Assembly: GCF_020447205.1 (NCBI RefSeq)
Contig: NZ_JAJAEL010000009.1
Coordinates: forward strand, 1-45,901
Length of the DNA stretch: 45,901 nucleotides
Origin: Thalassolituus alkanivorans
GTDB lineage: Bacteria; Pseudomonadota; Gammaproteobacteria; Pseudomonadales; Oceanobacteraceae
Direction: 5' to 3'
Below the pieces are notes generated by a model that was not told the origin of the DNA, did no database searches, and worked only from the letters and a program-made list of their open reading frames with translations. Shown piece after piece: positions 7,836-14,374 of this stretch; within the stretch, counting starts at the first letter, position 1, and every line of letters begins with the position of its first letter. The translations under genes were made by a program, and so were the position numbers.

Positions 7836-8268
7836 TCACGGTTGCCACTGATTCCATGTGAAGCCTGCAGGTAGGCTGCACTGTTCTGTGCCTCGCGCAA
7901 TCAGATGAATCGGCGGTTTGAACACCTCATCCAGATGGATGATCCAGTGCGCCATACTGGTGCGGCCACCTCGTGGCCCAGACGTTTGAATATCTGCTCT
8001 TGCCGTTAAAACGGCAGTACATCGGCATATTTGGAGCTGATCAGGAGGCCAACAGAGCCGAGATGGCGCTGCATTTGCCCAGCAGGTGTGTCGGGCGAGC
8101 CGCAGCTCAATACGCTGACGCAGCAAAGCGCGATGAGGACACTTGGATGCAGACGCGCAGCAGGGGGGATCGTCTGCAACAGCTTCATTATTCTCCGGGA
8201 GTTGATCCCGCTGCTGATCGATCTCGACTTGCAGTTCCGGCTCATCGAGGACGAAGGCCAAACACAAA
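7836..8268 (-). mobile_element. IS66-family transposase (TnpC) remnant
   Basis: On the minus strand the pieces GLLISSKYADVLPF, then a TAA, then RQEQIFKRLGHEV, then after a frame change RTSMAHWIIHLDEVF, follow the order of the IS66 TnpC core (the well-known SKYADxLPLYRQ region and onwards). There is no intact frame, no DDE catalytic part and no recognisable ends. Upstream pieces (about 8060-8245) are more diverged. It is a dead fragment of an old insertion. Confidence 0.7.
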
Positions 8269-8408
8269 AGTTACCAACTTTTTTTGTATGAAATTTTTCT
8301 ATTACAGACCCTATCCGCCTAGAAAGTTACCAACTTTATTTTTTACTGTGTTATTTTTTAGCGGTAAAACAAGGCCTGGAAGGGGTTTTAGTTACCAACT
8401 TTATTTTG
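8266..8408. repeat. three spaced copies of a GTTACCAACTTT dyad motif
   Basis: Copies begin at 8270, 8326 and 8391. The core AAAGTT-acc-AACTTT is a perfect inverted repeat in copies 1 and 2 (copy 1 extends to AAAAGTT/AACTTTT); copy 3 has TAGTT on the left. Copies 2 and 3 share 18 identical bases, AGTTACCAACTTTATTTT. Spacing is 56 and 65 bp. They lie just upstream of the lipase gene and beside the IS66 remnant. They may be operators or recombinase/replication-type binding sites. Confidence 0.75.
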
Positions 8409-8444
8409 ATACTACAACCGACTCACTGCCCGGACTGTCTGAAT

Positions 8445-9311
8445 ATGCTCAGAAAATTACTCACCGCCACGCTGCTGTACTGCTTTCTGCCAGCGGTGCA
8501 GGCCGCCCCGGACTTCGCTCAGCTGCGCATTCAGGCGCAGCTGTCCGGCGATACTTATCTGGCCGACAGCGAACGGGAAAGTCAGCTGAAGCAGCAGGGG
8601 CAGACGCTGATTCATCAGGTCACGCTGGCGGATTCGCAGGTCAGTTATTTTCTCAGTCAGGGCAATGGCGTGCAGACCATCGCGATCCGTGGCACCGCCA
8701 ATCTGGCGAATGTGATGGTCGATCTGGATATTGAATTTCAGCCGGACGAGCGTCTGGGCATCACCCTGCACAACGGTTTCCGCAGTGCCGCCGAGGCGGT
8801 GTTTAACGATGTCAGGCCACGACTGGTTGCCGGCATGCCGGTGCAGATTACCGGTCATAGTCTGGGCGGCGCCATTGCGGTCGTGCTGGCGATGTATTTA
8901 AAACACGATACGGCAATGCAGATAACGCAGGTGATTACTTTCGGCCAGCCCAAGGCCACCAACGTTACCGGGGCAGATCTCTACGCCAGTATTCCGCTGA
9001 TACGGGTCGTCACCCAGAAAGATCTGGTGCCATTAGTGCCGCCACTCAGTCCGCTGCAGATTAAAGACCTGGATGTTTACTGGCACATGGGCGAAGAAAT
9101 TATTCTGCTCGGCGGCCAGCAGTATTCTCAGACCCGCGGCTTAAAAAGCATGCTGCGTGCGACCAAGCTGAGTACAGCGCTGCCGGATGAAAGCAACCTG
9201 CAGGCGCATCAGATCGCCACCTATCAGACACTGATCGGTGAGCTGCTGCAGTCAGCGCAGGAAGTGCCTTACCAGATGGAAATCAATCTGTTCGGGCTGT
9301 CGATTAATTAA
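8445..9311 (+). CDS. secreted class-3 lipase
   Basis: The 288-residue product begins at ATG 8445 with a clear signal peptide (MLRKLLTATLLYCFLPAVQA); a TTG at 8406 would add 13 residues ahead of it and spoil the signal. The alpha/beta-hydrolase lipase_3 pattern is present: the nucleophile elbow GHSLGG (ITGHSLGGAIAVVLA) in the middle, a QKDLVPLVPP segment with the likely catalytic Asp, and a later YWHMGEE with a candidate His. It is expected to hydrolyse acylglycerols or related esters outside the inner membrane. No foldase gene is near, as is normal for this class. The gene is convergent with the barrel gene that follows, with 9 nt between the stops. The dyad repeats upstream may affect its transcription. 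Confidence 0.85.
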   Translation: MLRKLLTATLLYCFLPAVQAAPDFAQLRIQAQLSGDTYLADSERESQLKQQGQTLIHQVTLADSQVSYFLSQGNGVQTIAIRGTANLANVMVDLDIEFQPDERLGITLHNGFRSAAEAVFNDVRPRLVAGMPVQITGHSLGGAIAVVLAMYLKHDTAMQITQVITFGQPKATNVTGADLYASIPLIRVVTQKDLVPLVPPLSPLQIKDLDVYWHMGEEIILLGGQQYSQTRGLKSMLRATKLSTALPDESNLQAHQIATYQTLIGELLQSAQEVPYQMEINLFGLSIN

Positions 9312-9320
9312 CCGGCAGCC

Positions 9321-10247
9321 TTAAAAGCTCCAGCGGATGGTGCTTTCCAGCCGGTTCTGATCATAACTCGCGGCAGCAAAATCAGACTGGCGGTCATCGC
9401 GCTGCAGACTGACCGACCACTGCCAGCGCTGACTGAGTTGCCAGCGGCTGCTGATCTCCAGACGCTGGCGCTGCTCCGTCACATCATCGTACTGACGCTG
9501 TTCCAGCCGCGCCCTCAGATGATTCACCACACTGAGCCCAAACCAGCGGCTGCGATGTCTGAGCGACAGCCGTCCGATACCAGCCTGATAACTGTAAACC
9601 TGAGCATTCGCCTGTTCATCCACCCCCTGTATCAGAGCGCTGAGCGATAAGCCGCTGCGGCGGAAAAACCAGTACAACTGCAGACGGGCAGCGCTGCGCT
9701 CACTGTCGCGGGCGCTGTTTTGTTCGTAGGTTTTGCGCATAAAATCGAACTGGGTGCGCACATACAGAGATTCGGACGGGATAAAGCCCAGTGCCGGGCT
9801 GATACGTTCGAGCTGCATATAACTCTGGCCATCCACATCTGCGGTGGCCGCAATCAGCGCCACATCGGTGGCCAGCACATCACCCTGATAACCAAAGCGC
9901 AGCAGGCCGGTCTGCAGACGGTTGTCGTATTCGCTGTAAACCTGCCAGCGCTGTTCTTTCAGCCAGTAGCTGGTCTCAAACTGCACACCACGACGCCCCG
10001 CCGTACGCCAGCCAAGCGAAGCTTCCAGTGCATGATAACTGTCGCCCAGGCCAGCATTGATATCGGTAACGTCGGGGGCAACATTGGAGTCGTAGCCGGC
10101 ACCGGCGGCCAGCCCGAGCTGCAGTCCGGCCTTTGCCTGAGCGGCAAACACCAGTAATAAGATAAGCAGCAGCCCCCGCTGCCGGAATGCTCCGCGCAGG
10201 GGGGCTGCTGTTGGGGCTGCTATAGGATTGAGCAAAATATCAGTCAT
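9321..10247 (-). CDS. outer-membrane beta-barrel protein
   Basis: The product has about 308 residues, a basic N-terminus and hydrophobic helix (GLLLILLLVFAAQAKA) as signal peptide, and then alternating strands rich in Tyr, Trp, Arg and Gln, ending in the terminal Phe (SF) typical of barrels recognised by the BAM complex. I do not recognise a named family. The ATG at 10247 overlaps the stop of the DUF5666 gene by 8 nt, so translation is probably coupled. It is the last gene of the S8 protease, DUF5666 and barrel set, and may act as export or anchoring partner for them; this is inference. Confidence 0.75.
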   Translation of the reverse strand: MTDILLNPIAAPTAAPLRGAFRQRGLLLILLLVFAAQAKAGLQLGLAAGAGYDSNVAPDVTDINAGLGDSYHALEASLGWRTAGRRGVQFETSYWLKEQRWQVYSEYDNRLQTGLLRFGYQGDVLATDVALIAATADVDGQSYMQLERISPALGFIPSESLYVRTQFDFMRKTYEQNSARDSERSAARLQLYWFFRRSGLSLSALIQGVDEQANAQVYSYQAGIGRLSLRHRSRWFGLSVVNHLRARLEQRQYDDVTEQRQRLEISSRWQLSQRWQWSVSLQRDDRQSDFAAASYDQNRLESTIRWSF

Positions 10248-11595
10248 CAATTTCCATCGACTGCACGATCAGAACCTGACCGTCGAATGAGCCTTCAATT
10301 TCTACCATACTGCCGCTCACCAGAGAGGACAGCATGGACGGATCCTGCGCGCTGACATCCAGCGTCAGCCCCAGCAACACAACAGTACCGGCACTCAGGT
10401 CGATGGCTGACACAGGGGCTTTCAGTTCCACCTTATTGCTGGCGTCAACACGTTCCAGCAACTGTGCACGGTACTGACCGGCCGTGGTTTCTTCGAGCAG
10501 CAGCTCAACATGGTCACCGGGCTGCAGCATGCTCAGATTAAAGTACACTTCATCGTCACGGTCATCACGCACGCGGGTACGCAGGTCAGCATTGATAGTA
10601 ATGCCCATCACCGTCAGGGTGTTTTCAGTTGTCGCCTGCACCACACCTTCGAGTTCAATTTCCGGTGCTTCTTCAAACTCGATTTCTTCAGCCAGCAGCA
10701 CGCCGTCGGTACCGACAACGCCTTCAACCTCAACCATTACACCCGCCTGTAAAGCCGACTGGTCGCCGTCATCAAATTCGGTCTCGCTGTCAAAACGTAC
10801 CGTCATACCATTTAAAACAAACTGGTTGTTGTCTGCATCGACTGCGGTAACCGCACCGGACATCTCCAGCTCGGTGTCTTCTTCGAAATCGCTGTCTTCC
10901 GCTTCAATTTCGCTGGCAACCAGCACGTCGCCATCCAGGGTTCCTTCAACTTCAACCTGCATGCCATCGCTCAGCGTGGCGCCATCCAGATCCAGCGTCG
11001 CAACACTGGCATAGCTGATCAGCTGAGAACCGATCAGGAAAGTCTGTGCAGAACTGTCGAGGCCGGCCACAACACCGGTCAGTTCTTCCGGGCTCTGGTC
11101 TGCATCGTCCGCGGCGATAAAGCTGGCGATGATGCGTCCTTCACCGGCGCTGTAACCGCTCACTTCAACGCGCTGGCCTACGGTCAGAGTCGCCAGATCA
11201 AGGTCTTCGAAAATGGTCATCGCATCAGTAACAACGGTTTGGCCCAGCACCGTCAGCGTACCCGAGGCGCTATCAACTGCCGTCACCGTACCTTCCACAC
11301 TGACGTCATAAATAATTTCGGCAGCAACACCTTCTGCGCCATTGTGGTTGCCAATGATGGTGACCACCTGACCAACTCGCAGATCCGCCTGAATACCGGC
11401 ACGGTCATCCACCGTAAACTGAGTGCGATCGCTGTTAAAGTGCACGCCGTTAACAATCACGCTGCCAAAGCCGTCGATAACACCGCGTGTTACCTGTTTG
11501 CCATTCTCTTTGGCAGAAGAAGAGGAACCCCCACAAGCGGTTACCAGCAGCGTACCAGCCAGACAAACGGCAACGGACAGAAGATGTTTTTTCAT
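10240..11595 (-). CDS. DUF5666-repeat lipoprotein
   Basis: The 451-residue protein begins with a lipoprotein signal (lipobox LVTAC, then GGSSSS). Gly at +2 predicts the outer membrane. The rest is a series of about five to six OB-like units of 60-80 residues: VIDGFGSVIVNGVHF, GTVTAVDSASGTLTVLG, GVVAGLDSSAQTFLIG, GAVTAVDADNNQFVLNG, GVVQATTENTLTVMG. Each has the V-x-V-x-G pattern of DUF5666. The protein is very acidic. It lies 77 nt downstream of the S8 protease and overlaps the barrel gene. Function is unknown; being sandwiched between a protease and an outer-membrane protein suggests a surface or periplasmic role. Confidence 0.85.
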   Translation of the reverse strand: MKKHLLSVAVCLAGTLLVTACGGSSSSAKENGKQVTRGVIDGFGSVIVNGVHFNSDRTQFTVDDRAGIQADLRVGQVVTIIGNHNGAEGVAAEIIYDVSVEGTVTAVDSASGTLTVLGQTVVTDAMTIFEDLDLATLTVGQRVEVSGYSAGEGRIIASFIAADDADQSPEELTGVVAGLDSSAQTFLIGSQLISYASVATLDLDGATLSDGMQVEVEGTLDGDVLVASEIEAEDSDFEEDTELEMSGAVTAVDADNNQFVLNGMTVRFDSETEFDDGDQSALQAGVMVEVEGVVGTDGVLLAEEIEFEEAPEIELEGVVQATTENTLTVMGITINADLRTRVRDDRDDEVYFNLSMLQPGDHVELLLEETTAGQYRAQLLERVDASNKVELKAPVSAIDLSAGTVVLLGLTLDVSAQDPSMLSSLVSGSMVEIEGSFDGQVLIVQSMEIDD

Positions 11596-11672
11596 AGCAA
11601 TACTCTCTCGTTTATTTCAGTGAACTCACTGGTAAAAACGCCGGGAGCTGCAAAATATTCCATCAAATATTG

Positions 11673-13073
11673 TTAATTTTCGTTAAAGAGCGACGACATA
11701 AGGCCAAAGCCGAAAACCGGATCGCGTCCGGCCTCACCCAGATCCAGAGCCTGACGGGCTAAACGTTCGCGCTCTGTCTGGCAGTCCTCAGCCGGGCGCG
11801 AAGCCAGTACCGCCGTGGCCAGCGCCGTGGCAAAAGAAGTACCGGACATCACCCCGTTGCCGTCAGCTGTTACGACCCGGAGGTTTACCCCCGGCAATGC
11901 AAACTCAACATGTTCGCCCTGTACTGCCCGGTTAAAAATCCGCTGCTGCTCATCCACCGCGGTAATGGCAATCACCTCCGCATAGGCTGCCGGATAACGC
12001 GGAAAGGCGGCCGCACCGTCATTGCCCACCGATGACAACAACTGCACACCACGCGCCTGCACCTGAGTCAGCACCCGTTGCAGCAAGGGGTTAGGTGGGC
12101 CAGAGAGCGACATATTGATCAGCTCCACCTCATTCTGTAACAGCCAGTCCAGACCGGCGATCAGCTGACCGGCACTGGCCTGTACCGGCCCGTCCGCCGA
12201 GCGGGCAAACACCACCGCATTGACCAGCCGTACTGAGGTCAGCAACCCCGGAACCGCACAGCCGGAGTTGGCCGCCAGCAGACCGGCGATGGCCGTGCCG
12301 TGGCGGCTGTCGGGCAATGCATCCGCGGCATGAAACTCACGCTGCGCGATATTCACACCGGCAAAGCAGGGGTGCGCCATATCGATGCCGGAATCCATCA
12401 TACCGATAATACGCTGTGCCGTTCTGGCCTGCGCCCAGCCCAGCGCATCCGCTGCATACAGACCGGAATCCGCTGCGGGTTTCTGCGCTGCGTTCGGAGC
12501 CGCATCACCGTCGAGCCGGTAGTAGTGATCCGGCGCAACCGTATCCTGCAACGCTTTCTGCTGCTCTGGCAGCTCCGGCATTTCGTCAAACGTGATCAGA
12601 TGCAGCCCCAGCGCTGGCAGAGGCTCAGCAGCAACAGCATTAACCCCCTGTGCCTGCAGCGCCTGCCATTCTTCCGCACTTAATAACGCAATAAAGCGCT
12701 CGGATTCGGTTTCATCAAAGGCCCCTTCCAGCTGCCCTTCCAGCTCGTCCAACTGCCGGGCTGCCAGAATATGCTGCAGCTTATCTTCCAGTTCCTCTTC
12801 ACGGTCATCCAGAGAATCGTCCAGCTTGTCTTCCAGCTCATCCTCAAGCTCGTCTTCCAGGTCATCATCGAGCTCGTCTTCCATGCGCTCCTCAAGAGCA
12901 TCTTCAAGCCGGTCTTCGAGCTCTTCCTGAGCATCAAGCATCTCTTCCAGCTGTTCCTCCAGACGCTCTTCCAGCAGTTCTTCCTGCTCCTCCAGATCGT
13001 CGTCCGGATCACTGTCCGCCAGCAGCGGCAGAGGCATGACTAATAAAATGTACAGCAGCCAAAACACTTTCAC
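11673..13073 (-). CDS. secreted S8 (subtilisin-like) serine protease with long acidic N-terminal segment
   Basis: The start is GTG at 13073 with GGGAG 7 nt upstream. The 466-residue protein has a signal peptide (1-19), then about 80 residues of Glu/Asp/Leu heptad-like repeats (22-105, EELLEERLEE style) predicted as a very acidic coiled coil. A linker with propeptide-like character follows, then an S8 domain from about 205. The triad is visible: Asp227 (MMDSGID), His258 (SRHGTAIAG), Ser413 (GTSFATA), with the oxyanion Asn351 in SSVGND. The acidic segment is unusual for the family and may replace a normal inhibitor propeptide or bind cations. Its gene runs opposite to the ECF sigma factor across a 146-bp gap, which suggests control by that sigma. 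Confidence 0.9.
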   Translation of the reverse strand: MKVFWLLYILLVMPLPLLADSDPDDDLEEQEELLEERLEEQLEEMLDAQEELEDRLEDALEERMEDELDDDLEDELEDELEDKLDDSLDDREEELEDKLQHILAARQLDELEGQLEGAFDETESERFIALLSAEEWQALQAQGVNAVAAEPLPALGLHLITFDEMPELPEQQKALQDTVAPDHYYRLDGDAAPNAAQKPAADSGLYAADALGWAQARTAQRIIGMMDSGIDMAHPCFAGVNIAQREFHAADALPDSRHGTAIAGLLAANSGCAVPGLLTSVRLVNAVVFARSADGPVQASAGQLIAGLDWLLQNEVELINMSLSGPPNPLLQRVLTQVQARGVQLLSSVGNDGAAAFPRYPAAYAEVIAITAVDEQQRIFNRAVQGEHVEFALPGVNLRVVTADGNGVMSGTSFATALATAVLASRPAEDCQTERERLARQALDLGEAGRDPVFGFGLMSSLFNEN

Positions 13074-13219
13074 TCTAAACTCCCGCTGTCTGTGCTTATT
13101 CCGGTATCACCAGCCCGTGTAAAACGCTGGGTTACCCGGTTACTTCTCTCTTTAACGATTAACTGGCCGGAATATTTCCTGCGCATGGAATAAAACTTCA
13201 TGTCCTGCGTTTACCTGAT

Positions 13220-13708
13220 ATGAATATTCAGCATCAAAACTTTCAGCAGCAATTACTGGCAGCGCTTCCGGCAATCCGACGCTATTGCCTGGCACTTACC
13301 GCTCAGCAACACAGTGCCGATGATCTGCTTCAGGCAACGGTGGAGCGGGCACTGGCGCGCTGGCAACAATATCAGGCAGACACCCACTTTGATCGTTGGT
13401 TATACCGTCTCTGCCGCAACCTTTGGATTGATACCATGCGCCGGGAAAAACCAAGCGACAGTCTGGATGAAGAGCATGACACCGTGCTTTCCAGCAGTAA
13501 TCTCGCCGAACAGTACGAAACCCATACCACGCTGGCCAGGGTGCAGGCACACATGCAGCAGTTAAGCGAAGTGCTGCGCACCACACTTTATCTGGTCGCA
13601 GTTGAAGGCCACAGCTATCAGGAAGCGGCCGACATAATGGAAGTACCGGTCGGTACCATCATGAGCCGCCTTGCCCGCGCCCGCCAACAGCTCAGTCTGG
13701 CACTGTAG
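13220..13708 (+). CDS. ECF-type RNA polymerase sigma factor
   Basis: The 162-residue product has sigma region 2 at about 10-75 (AIRRYCLALTAQQHSADDLLQ, then RWLYRLCRNLWIDTMRR) and sigma region 4 at about 108-160 (LRTTLYLVAVEGHSYQEAADIMEVPVGTIMSRLARAR), the standard two-domain ECF layout. The partner anti-sigma gene follows after 9 nt. Divergent S8 protease, DUF5666 and barrel genes are its likely targets, though I could not define a promoter motif. Such pairs usually answer an envelope signal. Confidence 0.92.
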   Translation: MNIQHQNFQQQLLAALPAIRRYCLALTAQQHSADDLLQATVERALARWQQYQADTHFDRWLYRLCRNLWIDTMRREKPSDSLDEEHDTVLSSSNLAEQYETHTTLARVQAHMQQLSEVLRTTLYLVAVEGHSYQEAADIMEVPVGTIMSRLARARQQLSLAL

Positions 13709-13717
13709 GAGAACAGC

Positions 13718-14365
13718 ATGCATACCATCAGCGACGAACAGTTATCGGCCTTTATTGATAAGGCTTTACCCGACAGCGAAATGCATCATATCAATAACTT
13801 GCTGGCGGAGTCTGCGGAACTCAGGGAGCGCCTGCACAAACTGCAACAGGCCGATGAGATGGCACGGCAGTTTTTTGCCAGTCAGGATGATATCCCCCTG
13901 CCAGCCGGCCTGCTGGAACAGATTCAGGCGCACCGGCCCGAAGCGGAGGTAGTGCAATTCCAGCCGCGCGTACGCTGGCCCTGGGCCATTGCCGCCAGTG
14001 TCGTGCTGAGCGTTGGTCTGGTCTGGCAACTGCTGTCACCAGCGGCCTACACCGCAACCGACCGCGCGTTACTCAGCATGAGTTCCGGCAGCGTAAAAAT
14101 TATGAACGCAGAGGAACGCCTTGAAATTACCCGCTCAGAGCTGAACAGCGCTGGCCAGTTCTGCCGGTACTTTATTGTGCATACCCCGGCCAGATCAGAA
14201 GAGAGCAGCGCCTGCTGGCAGGGTGAGCAGTGGCTTTATCACCCGCCGGGAAGCAGCCGTCAGTACCAGCCTGCCGGCGCCAGCGAACAGCCAGCGCAAA
14301 GCCTGAGCGCCGACGAGGAAGAACGCTGGCTGCGTAACCTGTCGCAGCAGACACAGGCCGACTGA
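13718..14365 (+). CDS. anti-sigma factor, single-pass membrane protein
   Basis: The 215-residue product starts at an ATG preceded by AGGAGAA. The cytoplasmic part (1-80) starts with an anti-sigma-like helix set (ISDEQLSAFIDKALPDSEMHHINNLL) without the zinc HxxxCxxC motif. One membrane helix (about 88-107, PWAIAASVVLSVGLVWQLL) leads to a periplasmic domain of about 105 residues with two Cys. It would hold the sigma factor at the membrane until a signal arrives. Its stop lies 9 nt from the stop of the convergent DUF2339 gene. Confidence 0.85.
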   Translation: MHTISDEQLSAFIDKALPDSEMHHINNLLAESAELRERLHKLQQADEMARQFFASQDDIPLPAGLLEQIQAHRPEAEVVQFQPRVRWPWAIAASVVLSVGLVWQLLSPAAYTATDRALLSMSSGSVKIMNAEERLEITRSELNSAGQFCRYFIVHTPARSEESSACWQGEQWLYHPPGSSRQYQPAGASEQPAQSLSADEEERWLRNLSQQTQAD

Positions 14366-14374
14366 GCAGAGAAC

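Noticed and set aside
8266-8408. Spaced repeats look at first like a CRISPR array.
   Set aside because: The repeat is only about 15 bp, there are only three copies, spacing differs (56 and 65 bp) and no cas gene is near.
12592-12930. Ser-rich + strand frame opposite the acidic protease segment.
   Set aside because: Arises from the complement of Glu/Asp/Leu codon repeats; the minus-strand protease has a full catalytic domain.
11650-13174. GGAATA boxes upstream of the S8 protease, DUF5666 and sigma genes as a shared ECF promoter.
   Set aside because: The -10 parts differ, and the protease box would start transcription at the start codon itself although that gene has a Shine-Dalgarno site.
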